Origin: an uncultured Lachnospiraceae bacterium
Lineage (GTDB): Bacteria; Bacillota; Clostridia; Lachnospirales; Lachnospiraceae
Assembly: GCA_902780405.1 (NCBI GenBank)
Contig: CACZFI010000002.1
Span: 173,810-237,809 of the forward strand
DNA: 64,000 bases
Direction: 5' to 3'
In this document: positions 1 through 8,699 of the stretch, one piece after another
How the letters are laid out: every line of letters starts with the position of its first letter
Numbering within the stretch: the stretch's first letter is position 1
Translations under genes and position numbers: made by a program
Notes under the pieces: model-generated
The model's input: the letters and a program-made list of their open reading frames with translations, nothing else
Told to the model about the DNA's origin: nothing
The model's database searches: none

Positions 1-820
1 CGTCGTACAGATCCGTAATCGGCATCTCGTCGCCTTCCACGTTTCGTCCGTAGATACAGTCAGGGTCCGAAGAAGCGCCCTTTCGTCCGCCCGCAGCACC
101 TGCGACATGTCCGGTCTTCCTGGTCTCGGTTTTCTTTTCCGTAGCATCCTTCGTTTGTGTTTTTTCGGTCTTTTCCGTCTTTTCCGTCTTTCCGGGCGTT
201 TTTTCATTCTTTGTCTCGGCAGCGCTTTCGCGTTCCGTAGCAAGCTTCGCATTGACCTCGTCAATCTCCGCTACCGCCATGGCAAGACGTTCCTCGTTCG
301 CCTTTCGAAGGGATGTCTTCTGCTCCTCCGTAAAGTCGAATCCCACCGTAACCTCTAAACCAAAACGAACCAGGAAGGTTTCTTCGAGGTAATCCTTGAT
401 CGCCGGCGACTGACTTCTCGCAAGCGTTGTATCCTCTAAGGCAAGCGTCAGTATCCGGTCATGAAAAAACCACTCGCCTCGCTTCAAAATGCGATAGGCT
501 ATGTGGCTCCTTTTTCTCATCTCAAGTAAAAAACTGTCTTTATAAATCTGCGTCAATTTCTCCGGATCATACTGCACCGGAAGGGAAAACTGCTCCATCA
601 CGATGGCAGCGCCGTCTCTTCTCGGAAAAACATGTCCGGAAATCGCATCTTCCAAACAATAAATGTCCGCCTTGTCAACGATATGATCGATGTCGAGCAT
701 CACAAAAAGCTTGTGCTTTCCCTTGGAAAACCAGACATCGGTAACCTCTGCCGACGCAAGGAGACCGTTTAACTTATCCGGGAGTACAAGTCCCGGGAAT
801 ACTTCTTTGATTGTAGACAT
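1..820 (-). CDS. polC: DNA polymerase III alpha subunit, PolC type (N-terminal part, cut by window edge)
   Basis: This is the first ~273 residues of the Gram-positive replicative DNA polymerase; the exonuclease and polymerase domains lie beyond the left edge. The protein opens MSTIKEVFPGLVLPDKL. About 170 residues of the PolC N-terminal domain are followed by a low-complexity Thr/Lys/Glu linker with TEK repeats (roughly residues 200-235). The conserved segment GRNVEGDEMPITDLYD then leads towards the OB fold. The start at 820 sits 4 bases after the ispG stop, so the two genes are probably co-transcribed. PolC as the last gene of a frr-uppS-cdsA-dxr-rseP string is the usual Firmicutes order. 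The identification rests on N-terminal similarity and gene order, because the catalytic motifs are not visible. Confidence 0.88.
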   Translation of the reverse strand, partial: MSTIKEVFPGLVLPDKLNGLLASAEVTDVWFSKGKHKLFVMLDIDHIVDKADIYCLEDAISGHVFPRRDGAAIVMEQFSLPVQYDPEKLTQIYKDSFLLEMRKRSHIAYRILKRGEWFFHDRILTLALEDTTLARSQSPAIKDYLEETFLVRFGLEVTVGFDFTEEQKTSLRKANEERLAMAVAEIDEVNAKLATERESAAETKNEKTPGKTEKTEKTEKTQTKDATEKKTETRKTGHVAGAAGGRKGASSDPDCIYGRNVEGDEMPITDLYD

Positions 821-823
821 ATC

Positions 824-1885
824 CTATGCCTCCCAATGTAAAAGCTCATCACGGAGTGCCGAAAGCAGCTGCTCCTGCGGCAGGGTTTTCACTACCTCAC
901 CCCTCTTGATGAGCAAGCCGACGCCGTCTCCACCCGCAATTCCGAGATCCGCTTCCTTCGCCTCTCCGGGTCCGTTCACCACGCAGCCCATCACAGCGAG
1001 TTTGAGCGAAAGATGCGGGAACTCTCCGATCATCTTCTCCACCTGCTCCGTGAGTCCGATCAGATCGATCTTCGTTCTTCCGCAGGTCGGACACGATACC
1101 AGATCGATCCCCTGCTTGCGAAGTCCCAGACTCTGAAGGATGAGTTTCGCAGAAAGTACTTCCTGCACCGGATCTCCGGTAAGGGATACACGAATGGTGT
1201 CTCCGATCCCCTGTCCCAGGATCAAACCGAGACCGACTGCGGATTTGATGTTGCCTCTGTAGACAGTCCCCGCCTCCGTGATACCGACATGCAGCGGATA
1301 GTCGCTTTGCTCGGCAAACAGTCTGTATGCCTCGGCGCACATCATGACATCGGAGGACTTGATACTTACAACCATCCTGTCGTAATCCATCTCTTCGATC
1401 ATACGCACCTTATCAAGCGCACTTTCCACCAGCCCTTCGGCAGTCACGTGTCCGTATTTTGCCACAATCTCCTTCTCAAGGGAGCCGGAATTCACACCCA
1501 CGCGAATCGGGATTCCCTTCTTCTTGCAGGCAGAAACCACCTCGGCCAGGCGCTCCTTTCCGCCGATGTTTCCGGGATTGATACGGATCTTATCTGCGCC
1601 GTGCTCGATAGCAAGCAGCGCAAGTCTGTAATCAAAATGAATATCCGCAACGATGGGGATATGGATATGCTCTTTGATGGAGGAAAATGCTTTTGCAGCC
1701 GCCTCCGTATTCGCGGTAGACCGGATGATCTCGCAGCCAGCATCCTCCAAACGAAGGATCTGTGCCACAGTCGCATCCACATCCGCGGTATCCGTATTGG
1801 TCATCGACTGAATTGCCACGGGACTTCCTCCGCCTACAGTGACATTGCCGATCTTCACCTGTCTTGTCTGCTCTCTTACCGTCAT
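824..1885 (-). CDS. ispG: 4-hydroxy-3-methylbut-2-enyl diphosphate synthase (flavodoxin)
   Basis: IspG (GcpE) performs the sixth step of the MEP isoprenoid pathway, converting MEcPP to HMBPP with a [4Fe-4S] cluster. The 353-residue length fits the compact bacterial type. The cluster ligands are visible: Cys265 and Cys268 in SCPTCGRTK and Cys301 in GCVVNGPGEA, with the following Glu308. The N-terminal TIM barrel begins TRQVKIGNVTVGGGSPVAIQ, as is typical. It stands between rseP and polC, where Bacillus has proS, and shares an operon with dxr and uppS, so three isoprenoid-lipid steps are grouped. The call is secure. Confidence 0.97.
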   Translation of the reverse strand: MTVREQTRQVKIGNVTVGGGSPVAIQSMTNTDTADVDATVAQILRLEDAGCEIIRSTANTEAAAKAFSSIKEHIHIPIVADIHFDYRLALLAIEHGADKIRINPGNIGGKERLAEVVSACKKKGIPIRVGVNSGSLEKEIVAKYGHVTAEGLVESALDKVRMIEEMDYDRMVVSIKSSDVMMCAEAYRLFAEQSDYPLHVGITEAGTVYRGNIKSAVGLGLILGQGIGDTIRVSLTGDPVQEVLSAKLILQSLGLRKQGIDLVSCPTCGRTKIDLIGLTEQVEKMIGEFPHLSLKLAVMGCVVNGPGEAKEADLGIAGGDGVGLLIKRGEVVKTLPQEQLLSALRDELLHWEA

Positions 1886-1897
1886 TTCGCACTTCTC

Positions 1898-2953
1898 CTA
1901 CTTGAAGAATACATTTCTGATGTCATTGAAGAATACCACGACCATCAGACACAAAAGTAACACAAAACCGATCATGTTGACGATGGCTTCCTTATCCTGC
2001 GGGATCCGCTTTCTTCTGATAGCTTCCACGATCAAGAAGAGTAAGCGTCCGCCGTCAAGCGCCGGGATGGGAAGCAGGTTCATGATACCAAGGTTCACCG
2101 AGAGCAGGATGCACCAGTTGAGCAGATTGAGAAGGACATTGATCACAGCCTCCTTCTTGGTGGCGCTCTCTTCCTTCACCTCTTCGATCACGTCGTTGAT
2201 CGCTCCGCCGACGCCCACGGGCCCCATGATATCTCCACTCTTTACGCCTCCGGTAAAAAGCATCTTGATCGATACCACCGTAGCCTTCATCCAGTAACGA
2301 AGTTCGAGTCCCGCATACTTAAGGTCCGTCATCACGCCCTCGGACTTTACATATCCTCCGGAAACACCGATCTTATACTCACCGTTTACGTTCTTTCTCG
2401 GAATCACGGTAACGGTATAAATACTCTTGTCCGGCTTCTGCATCCGAAGCTCCACGGGCTCCTTGCCACCGGTTAACTGCATGTGGATCAGAAGTTCGCG
2501 ATAGTTGTAAATTCTGCCGCCGTTGATGGCAAGGATCTTATCGCCCTCTTCGATTCCGGCTTCCGCCGCAGGACTTCCCTCCACAACCTGGTGTAAGATC
2601 GCGGGATCGCATCCCGTAAAATGGATCAGTACGATGGAGAAAACCAGCGCCAGGATAAAATTAAAGACCGGGCCTGCGAGGACCACAAGCATGCGCATCC
2701 ATACAGGCTTCTTGGAGAAGGAATTCTCCGCATCCACCTCCTCGTCTTCGCCCACCATCATGCAGAAACCGCCGATAGGCAGAAGGCGCAGGGAGTACCT
2801 GGTCTCTTTTTTCTTAAAAGATGCGATCTTCGGTCCCATACCGATGGCGAACTCCGTGACACCCACACCACACAGTTTCGCCACGATAAAATGTCCGAAT
2901 TCGTGAAAACTGATAATGATTCCGAAGATCAGTATGATAAAGATAATGTTCAT
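1898..2953 (-). CDS. rseP: Site-2 intramembrane zinc metalloprotease (RseP/RasP family)
   Basis: This is a membrane-embedded protease that cleaves anti-sigma factors and signal-peptide remnants within the bilayer. The zinc site HEFGH is at residues 17-21 in the first membrane segment. A PDZ domain covers roughly residues 120-200, and the second catalytic motif NLLPIPALDGGR lies near residue 290 in a C-terminal membrane segment. The 351 residues are slightly short of the E. coli enzyme, because only one PDZ domain is present, as in most Firmicutes. It is 2 bases downstream of dxr and belongs to the cdsA-dxr-rseP block. Confidence 0.95.
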   Translation of the reverse strand: MNIIFIILIFGIIISFHEFGHFIVAKLCGVGVTEFAIGMGPKIASFKKKETRYSLRLLPIGGFCMMVGEDEEVDAENSFSKKPVWMRMLVVLAGPVFNFILALVFSIVLIHFTGCDPAILHQVVEGSPAAEAGIEEGDKILAINGGRIYNYRELLIHMQLTGGKEPVELRMQKPDKSIYTVTVIPRKNVNGEYKIGVSGGYVKSEGVMTDLKYAGLELRYWMKATVVSIKMLFTGGVKSGDIMGPVGVGGAINDVIEEVKEESATKKEAVINVLLNLLNWCILLSVNLGIMNLLPIPALDGGRLLFLIVEAIRRKRIPQDKEAIVNMIGFVLLLCLMVVVFFNDIRNVFFK

Positions 2954-2955
2954 GA

Positions 2956-4104
2956 TTAACCTCTCGTCATGTTCTCAATATGATCGTATACCCAGCTCTC
3001 CGTGGTAAGGATATCGCGCAGGGTAGGCTTTGCGATCACCCGGTGCGCCTTCATACAGCCTTCGATGATATCATAGATCTCGAGGAAGGATATCTCCTCC
3101 GCAAGGAACATGGCAACAGCCTTTTCGTTGGCCGCATTCAGAACGGTGGGCATACTTCCGCCGATGGTAAGCGCAAGATATGCAAGATCAAGTCCGCGGA
3201 AGGTGTCTCTGTCCGGAGCCTCGATGGAGATGCCGTTCATCTTGGTGAAATCCAGTCGTTCACCGGGAAGCGGCAGCCGGTTCGGATAATAGAGGGCATA
3301 CTGGATCGGGAGGTGCATGTCCGGTGTGCCGAGCTGTGCCTTTACGGAGCCGTCCTCAAACTCCACCATGGAGTGTATGATGCTCTGGGGCTGTACCACA
3401 ACCTCGATCTGGTCCGGTGTTACGTCAAAGAGCCACTTGGCCTCGATCACCTCAAGGCCCTTGTTCACCATGGTCGCGGAATCGATGGTGATCTTCTTTC
3501 CCATCGACCAGTTCGGGTGCTTTAAGGCATCCGCTACCGTGACGCCGGCAAGTTCTTCTCTCGTCTTTCCTCTGAACGGTCCGCCGGACGCCGTAAGCAG
3601 CAGCCGGCTGATCTTGTTATGCTTTTCGCCATGGAGACACTGGAAGATGGCCGAGTGCTCGCTGTCGACCGGAAGGATCCTGACTCCGGAACGCTTGGCA
3701 AGCGGCATGATCAAATGTCCAGCTGTAACCAGCGTCTCTTTATTCGCAAGTGCGATATCCTTGCCGGCCTTGATGGCTTCGATGGTGGGACGGATACCGA
3801 TCATGCCGACCACCGCCGTGACTAAAATGTCCGAGCGAATGTAGGTCGCCACATCGATCAGTCCGTGGAGTCCGCTTACGACTTTGATGTCCGTGTCTTT
3901 TAAGTTGTTGCGAAGCTCCAGGGCCTTATCATCATCCCATACGCCAACAATAGCAGGCCGAAACTCTCTCGCCTGCTTTTCAAGTAATCTGATATTGCTC
4001 CCCGCCGCAAGTGCGACGATGGAAAGGTCTTCGTGCTCACGCACAATATCCAGGGTCTGGGTTCCGATGGAACCTGTTGACCCGATGATCGCTATATTCT
4101 TCAC
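2956..4104 (-). CDS. dxr: 1-deoxy-D-xylulose 5-phosphate reductoisomerase
   Basis: Dxr commits DXP to the MEP pathway by NADPH-dependent rearrangement and reduction to MEP. The Rossmann motif IAIIGSTGSIGTQTLDIV is at the N-terminus, and the metal/substrate segments VDSEHSAIFQ and ATMVNKGLEVIEA are present. I place the start at the GTG at 4104. The sequence GGAGG lies 5 bases before it, and it gives the family-typical beginning V-K-N-I-A-I. A TTG 12 bases further upstream would absorb the ribosome binding site into the protein. The gene starts one base after the cdsA stop. Confidence 0.94.
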   Translation of the reverse strand: MKNIAIIGSTGSIGTQTLDIVREHEDLSIVALAAGSNIRLLEKQAREFRPAIVGVWDDDKALELRNNLKDTDIKVVSGLHGLIDVATYIRSDILVTAVVGMIGIRPTIEAIKAGKDIALANKETLVTAGHLIMPLAKRSGVRILPVDSEHSAIFQCLHGEKHNKISRLLLTASGGPFRGKTREELAGVTVADALKHPNWSMGKKITIDSATMVNKGLEVIEAKWLFDVTPDQIEVVVQPQSIIHSMVEFEDGSVKAQLGTPDMHLPIQYALYYPNRLPLPGERLDFTKMNGISIEAPDRDTFRGLDLAYLALTIGGSMPTVLNAANEKAVAMFLAEEISFLEIYDIIEGCMKAHRVIAKPTLRDILTTESWVYDHIENMTRG

Positions 4105-4105
4105 A

Positions 4106-4921
4106 TCAACCTCCAAGATGTCCTATGGTATAGAGAAATGTATAGTAGACGATGGGAGCCGTAAAAAGGATGCTGTCAAATCTGTCCAACACACCGCCGT
4201 GTCCCGGTATCAGCTTTCCATAGTCTTTGATATCGTTGTTTCGCTTGATGGCGGACGCCGCAAGATCTCCGATCACCGCAACAGCCGCGCCGAGCAGTCC
4301 CGCCGCTCCGAAGATCACAGGTGCAAGTGAAAGCTCCGTCACATACGCATTGAAGAAAACGCCGTAAAGCGCACCGACGATCGTGGATCCGAGCAATCCT
4401 CCGATCAGTCCTTCCACACTCTTCTTCGGCGAAAGTTTCGGTGACATCTTGTGCTTACCGAGGGTTACGCCCGCACAGTAAGCAAGGGTGTCATTCACCC
4501 ATGAACATACAAAAACCATCACCACAAGCGCACCGCCGTCCGGCATCTTACGGATCATGTAGATGTAGGAAAGCAACATGCCTGCATAGAAAAATGCAAA
4601 GACAGCCGCGAGCGCATCCTTGTCCGTGTAGGTCGGGTAGGTGATAACGTATACCGCAAGCACCAGAAGCAGCATGCCGAGTGCCACGGGGAGGATCAGG
4701 TCCTCACGTCCGAGCATCAGCACCGCATAGTGCGCAACGGTCGCCGCATATGCCACAAAGCCGATGGGCTTTTTTTCGATCCCGTAGACACGCAGGAGTT
4801 CAAACACTCCCACAAGAGATACGAACAACATCGCCCCCGCGGTTACATATCCGCCAAAATACAGTACGGCCACGATCAGGATCACTAGTAATATTCCGCT
4901 TAATAATCTGGTCTTAAACAT
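4106..4921 (-). CDS. cdsA: Phosphatidate cytidylyltransferase
   Basis: CdsA makes CDP-diacylglycerol from phosphatidate and CTP, the branch point of membrane phospholipid synthesis. The 271-residue polytopic protein has many hydrophobic segments. It ends with the family signature (S-x-x-K-R, then K-D, P-G-H-G-G, D-R-x-D), seen here as SAIKRNNDIKDYGKLIPGHG followed by GVLDRFDS at about residues 220-247. It follows uppS by 5 bases and is followed at once by dxr. Confidence 0.96.
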   Translation of the reverse strand: MFKTRLLSGILLVILIVAVLYFGGYVTAGAMLFVSLVGVFELLRVYGIEKKPIGFVAYAATVAHYAVLMLGREDLILPVALGMLLLVLAVYVITYPTYTDKDALAAVFAFFYAGMLLSYIYMIRKMPDGGALVVMVFVCSWVNDTLAYCAGVTLGKHKMSPKLSPKKSVEGLIGGLLGSTIVGALYGVFFNAYVTELSLAPVIFGAAGLLGAAVAVIGDLAASAIKRNNDIKDYGKLIPGHGGVLDRFDSILFTAPIVYYTFLYTIGHLGG

Positions 4922-4926
4922 GTCCT

Positions 4927-5652
4927 TTACGCTCCGCCGAATCTTCTGTCTCGTTTGTTGTAATATCTGATAGCCGTTACAAGTTCATCCCTGTCAAAAT
5001 CCGGCCACAGACAATCCGTAAAATAAAACTCCGTATAAGCAAGCTGCCATGTAAGGAAGTTGGACAGCCGCTCTTCTCCGCTGGTCCGGATCAAGAGGTC
5101 CGGATCCGGTATGCCTGCCGTATCTAAAGAATCGGAGATCATCTGCTCGTCGATACTGTCGGGATCGATGGTTCCCGCCGCAGCCTGTGCGGTGAGTTTC
5201 TTCACTGCACGGCGGATCTCATCTCTGCCGCCGTAATTGATAGCGATCAGAAAGTCGATGCTGTCACAGTCTTTCGTCACTTCTTCTAAGTGACGGATGC
5301 TCTCCTGAATATCTTCTGCAAGTGCACTCGTATCACCGATCACCCTGACACGCATGTTATTCTTCAGGGAACGCTCGACGCAGTCCTTCAGATACTTGCG
5401 CAAAAGGTTCATGATGCCGGTGACTTCCTCCACGGATCGCTTCCAGTTCTCCGTGGAAAATGCATACACGGTGAGATAACGGATGCCGAGATCCTTCGCA
5501 TCCTCAAGAATCTGCTCCATCGTCTTGCCGCCTTCACGGTGTCCCATGCCCCGCGGCAGATGTCGCTTCTTCGCCCAGCGTCCGTTGCCGTCCATGATGA
5601 TGGCTACGTGGGTGGGGATATTCAACTCTTCTCCGTTAATCACCTTTGTCAT
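4927..5652 (-). CDS. uppS: Undecaprenyl diphosphate synthase (cis-prenyltransferase)
   Basis: UppS condenses isopentenyl diphosphate onto farnesyl diphosphate to make the C55 lipid carrier used in peptidoglycan synthesis. The catalytic Asp lies in IIMDGNGRWAKKR near residue 20, and the diphosphate-binding RTSGEERLSNFLTWQ and AYTEFYFTDCLWPDF signatures are near the C-terminus. The 241 residues match the family. It starts one base after the frr stop codon. Its substrates come from the pathway of the neighbouring ispG and dxr. Confidence 0.97.
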   Translation of the reverse strand: MTKVINGEELNIPTHVAIIMDGNGRWAKKRHLPRGMGHREGGKTMEQILEDAKDLGIRYLTVYAFSTENWKRSVEEVTGIMNLLRKYLKDCVERSLKNNMRVRVIGDTSALAEDIQESIRHLEEVTKDCDSIDFLIAINYGGRDEIRRAVKKLTAQAAAGTIDPDSIDEQMISDSLDTAGIPDPDLLIRTSGEERLSNFLTWQLAYTEFYFTDCLWPDFDRDELVTAIRYYNKRDRRFGGA

Positions 5653-5653
5653 A

Positions 5654-6199
5654 CTATACTGTCATGATCTCCTTGGTCTTTGCTTCAACAGCTGTCTCGA
5701 TCTCACCGATAAATTTGTCGGTCAGCTTCTGGATATCTGCCTCTTCGCCTGCAGCCTCATCATCGGAAAGATCGCCTGCCTTGTTCGCCTTCTTCACGGC
5801 GTCATTGGCATCACGGCGTACATTTCGAACCGCAACCTTCGCATCCTCGCCCTTCTTCTTGATATCCTTCGCAAGCTCCTTACGTCTGTCCTCGGTAAGC
5901 TCGGGGAAGGAAAGGATCACAGTCTTGCCGTCGGTATTCGGATTGATGCCGAGGTCGGAATTCATGATTGCCTTCTGAATATCCTTGATCAGCGAAGGCT
6001 CCCAGGGTGCGATCTGCAGGGTTCTGGCCTCGGGTACGGAAATATTCGCCACCTGCTGGATCGGTGTCGGTGTACCATAGTAATCTACTTTGATCTTATC
6101 TAAGATATGCGGGTTCGCGCGACCTGCTCTGATCGAAGCGTACTCGCCTGCCAGGTTGTCCAAAGTCTTCTGCATCTTGCTTTCGTAATCTGTTAACAT
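5654..6199 (-). CDS. frr: Ribosome recycling factor
   Basis: RRF, acting with EF-G, splits the post-termination ribosome. The 181-residue protein has the family's N-terminal segment with the IRAGRANP motif, the beta domain around INPNTDGKTVILSFPELTEDRR, and a long C-terminal helix. A short acidic insertion (DLSDDEAAGEEADIQ) sits late in the final helix. pyrH-frr is an almost universal bacterial pair; here they are 21 bases apart. Confidence 0.97.
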   Translation of the reverse strand: MLTDYESKMQKTLDNLAGEYASIRAGRANPHILDKIKVDYYGTPTPIQQVANISVPEARTLQIAPWEPSLIKDIQKAIMNSDLGINPNTDGKTVILSFPELTEDRRKELAKDIKKKGEDAKVAVRNVRRDANDAVKKANKAGDLSDDEAAGEEADIQKLTDKFIGEIETAVEAKTKEIMTV

Positions 6200-6220
6200 A
6201 TTTTAATTCCTCCGAAATAA

Positions 6221-6925
6221 TTATTCACAAGTAACCAACGTGCCGGTAAATCCGCCGCTTGCAGCTTTCACGATGCTGCCCTCTTCCGCAAGGCCGAAAA
6301 GCATCATCGGCATCTTGTTCTCGAGTGCGAGCACTGCGGACGCAAGATCCACAACGCCGAGCTTTTTGTCGACGATCTCCGAGAGTGCGATCTTGTCGTA
6401 CTTTTTCGCATTCGGGTTCGTCTTCGGATCGCTGTCATAGACGCCGTCAATCGCCTTCGCCGAGAGGATCACATCCGCCTCGATCTCGATGGCGCGAAGT
6501 ACCGTCGCCGTATCCGTGGAGAAGTAGGGATGACCCGTACCTCCCGCAAAGAAGCACACCTCTCCCGCCTTAAGGTACTCTATCGCCAGATCCCTGTTAA
6601 AAGGCTCTGTCATCGTACCTACCGCAAAGGGTGTCATGATATGTGTCTTGATGCCCCGTCTTCTTAAAGCATCCGCTGCATAGATGCAATTCATTACCGT
6701 GGCAAGCATACCGATCTGGTCTGCCTTCACACGGTCCATATGCTCGGAAGTACGGCCCCTCCAAAAGTTGCCGCCGCCGATCACGATGCCGATCTCGGTA
6801 CCGAGGTCAAGCACCTGTTTGATCTGTGCCGCCACCCCGTCTACGGTTGCCTCGTCAAAGCCTGTCTTTTTATCTCCGGCAAGCGCCTCACCGGAAAGCT
6901 TCAGTAAGATTCTTTTCATCTCCAT
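6221..6925 (-). CDS. pyrH: Uridylate kinase
   Basis: PyrH phosphorylates UMP to UDP and belongs to the amino-acid-kinase fold. Visible motifs are LLKLSGEAL at residues 6-14, the GGGNFWRG glycine loop around residue 51, and the phosphate/UMP-binding AGGTGHPYFSTDTA near residue 127. The 234 residues are typical. It begins 21 bases downstream of the bactofilin gene and leads into frr. Confidence 0.97.
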   Translation of the reverse strand: MEMKRILLKLSGEALAGDKKTGFDEATVDGVAAQIKQVLDLGTEIGIVIGGGNFWRGRTSEHMDRVKADQIGMLATVMNCIYAADALRRRGIKTHIMTPFAVGTMTEPFNRDLAIEYLKAGEVCFFAGGTGHPYFSTDTATVLRAIEIEADVILSAKAIDGVYDSDPKTNPNAKKYDKIALSEIVDKKLGVVDLASAVLALENKMPMMLFGLAEEGSIVKAASGGFTGTLVTCE

Positions 6926-6946
6926 AGCTAAAAACTCCTGTATCGT

Positions 6947-8110
6947 TTATTCGAAAAAGCTCTTTACGTCGATTTCCGAGTAGCACTGTGAACAAAATCC
7001 TTCGATCACCGCACCGTTGTTGATCTGGACGGAACGGGACTTGATGTTGCCCATGATGACCGCAGTGGAATCCACGATCACGGGTCCCTTGACATCGATG
7101 TCGCCGTTCACCGCACCAGCGATCACTGCGGATGTGGAGGATACATTTCCGACAACCACGGAACCGACACCGATCTTCACGCTGCCTTCGGATACGATAT
7201 CGCCCTCGATCTTCGCTGCATTTGCGTAGACCTCACCGGCGCTTACGCTACCCTTCACAAAGCCGCCCACAATCAGCTTGCCGGCGCACTTGATATCTCC
7301 GGTTACGGAACCTAAAACATCCACGCCGCCGTCGGTCTCAATGCCGCCCTTGATGGTGGTACCCTTGGTGATATAAGTGGTATCATCGGACATGATGCTT
7401 CCGATATCGTCAGCCTTTTCTTTGATTGTCTCCTGTGCTTTGATGTTCTCCATCTCCTGCTCCTCGCTGTCAGCCTCTCTGACTGCCTCGGCAACTGCCT
7501 CAAAAAGATCAACCTGCGGCGCTTCCGGCATCGGAGCTTCATCGATCTTCTCCGCCTCCGGAACAAATTCCGTCATATCTGTTTCATCAAGCGCATCGAG
7601 CGCCTGCGTCTCATCATCGCTTCCGACATCCTCCGCGGCCTTCTGTGCTGCCGCATCTTCTTCGGAAGTCTGCGTCTCTTCTTCCGGAAGCTCGCCCACC
7701 ACCGTCTCCGGCTGTTCGGTTGCGAGATCGGAAAGGATGGCATCCACACTTTCCGAGATATCATCCTCGGTGTCTCCGTCGTCAAAATCGAGAGTTTCCA
7801 CATCGATATCCCTCGGCGCGGAAAGGACTTCCGCCTCGGGAACACGGTCGAAGATGTCATCATCCTCCGTAACGGGAAGCTCTTCGTAATCGTCATCGTC
7901 TTCCGATAATTCGCGAAGGGGCTCCGGCTCATCGAAGGGTACGTCATCCAGATTCTCAAGCATATCCTCCGGCGCGATCTCTACATCGTCCTCGTCGAAG
8001 GTATTCACCATATCTTCGTCATCATACTCGCCGGCGAGCTCTCCGTCCTCGGGCATCAGCTCGTTCACGGCCTGAGCGAAATCACGCTTAAAGTCTTTAA
8101 AAAAGCCCAT
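6947..8110 (-). CDS. Bactofilin (polymer-forming cytoskeletal protein) with long acidic N-terminal region
   Basis: The C-terminal ~140 residues (about 240-387) form the right-handed beta-helix repeat region of bactofilins, with recurring short strands such as GGIETDGGVDVLGSVTGDIK, VGGFVKGSVSAGEV and GNVSSTSAVIAGAVNGDIDV. Bactofilins self-assemble into filaments that recruit wall or envelope factors. The first ~230 residues are strikingly acidic, rich in D, E and P, and probably disordered. Most bactofilins have only short tails, so this long one is unusual. The gene has its own strong promoter (8142-8170), precedes pyrH, and seems to head the lipid/isoprenoid operon. The fold call is good; the role of the acidic arm is unknown. 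Confidence 0.85.
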   Translation of the reverse strand: MGFFKDFKRDFAQAVNELMPEDGELAGEYDDEDMVNTFDEDDVEIAPEDMLENLDDVPFDEPEPLRELSEDDDDYEELPVTEDDDIFDRVPEAEVLSAPRDIDVETLDFDDGDTEDDISESVDAILSDLATEQPETVVGELPEEETQTSEEDAAAQKAAEDVGSDDETQALDALDETDMTEFVPEAEKIDEAPMPEAPQVDLFEAVAEAVREADSEEQEMENIKAQETIKEKADDIGSIMSDDTTYITKGTTIKGGIETDGGVDVLGSVTGDIKCAGKLIVGGFVKGSVSAGEVYANAAKIEGDIVSEGSVKIGVGSVVVGNVSSTSAVIAGAVNGDIDVKGPVIVDSTAVIMGNIKSRSVQINNGAVIEGFCSQCYSEIDVKSFFE

Positions 8111-8141
8111 CTTGTACCTCCGTTTTTACACTCTATGCTCG

Positions 8142-8170
8142 ATTATAACCTCTTCAAAACTCCTTGTAAA
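8142..8170 (-). promoter_or_regulatory. SigmaA-type promoter for the bactofilin-pyrH-frr operon
   Basis: On the minus strand TTTACA (8165-8170) and TATAAT (8142-8147) are separated by exactly 17 bases. The -10 is 32 bases before the bactofilin start, which has a GGAGG ribosome site. The -35 overlaps the last codons of the upstream hydrolase gene. Confidence 0.75.
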
Positions 8171-8699
8171 GTCTTATAATGACCATCAGGATTGCGAAGG
8201 TTTTACTCATATCTTCGTAGTGTTCGAGGGAGTGTCCCACCTCCTCAAACTGCTTTAGGGCGATGTCTTCTTTTGCGCAGAAGATCTTCAGTCTGTGTCC
8301 CGGCAGGAGCTTGTCCTCCTTACCCGCAACCACGATGCAGGTTCCGCGTTCCATGTAGATTAAGGACTCGGCAACCGGTGTTAAGTAAATGTGTCGGATC
8401 CGCGCTTCGTACTTTTTTGACGCACGGCCGGCCACCGCCGTACCGATGCTCTTAGAAACAAAGACCACATCATCGTATGCCGAAAAATCCACGGTATCAA
8501 GGATCTTTTCCGCGTAAGCGTAAGACTCCTCGATCAGACGCGGGATATCATCCTTGTCGCCCGTCAATGTTGTATTGTATTCAATGGGAAGGATCTCATA
8601 ACCGCGCTTTTTAAACACCCTGCCCGCATAGTAAAGAAGCGGTTTGTCGCAGCTGTAGTTTCTGCCCGGAAAGAGTACCATCAGTTTCCTGCCTGTCAT
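8154..8699 (-). CDS. Small alpha/beta-hydrolase-like protein
   Basis: This 181-residue protein looks like a minimal alpha/beta hydrolase. It has an N-terminal strand KLMVLFPGRNYSCDKPLLYY, a nucleophile-elbow-like SKSIGTA (about residues 82-88), an acid-bearing turn VVAGKEDKLLPG (about 125-136), and a late histidine in EEVGHSLEHY (about 152-161). Together these suggest a Ser-Asp-His triad, but the elbow is S-x-S-x-G rather than G-x-S-x-G. No signal peptide is seen, so it is probably cytoplasmic. Its ATG follows the stop of the PEP-synthase-like gene with no gap, so the two are surely co-translated. The substrate is unknown. Confidence 0.6.
   Translation of the reverse strand: MTGRKLMVLFPGRNYSCDKPLLYYAGRVFKKRGYEILPIEYNTTLTGDKDDIPRLIEESYAYAEKILDTVDFSAYDDVVFVSKSIGTAVAGRASKKYEARIRHIYLTPVAESLIYMERGTCIVVAGKEDKLLPGHRLKIFCAKEDIALKQFEEVGHSLEHYEDMSKTFAILMVIIRLYKEF

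Noticed and set aside
1013..1960. Long plus-strand frame of 315 codons opposite ispG
   Set aside because: It lies entirely antisense to a well-supported ispG, shows no recognisable domain, and reflects the codon pattern of the true gene.
8154..8699. Calling the small hydrolase a defined esterase or lipase
   Set aside because: The nucleophile motif is atypical and no family-level match can be supported by eye.
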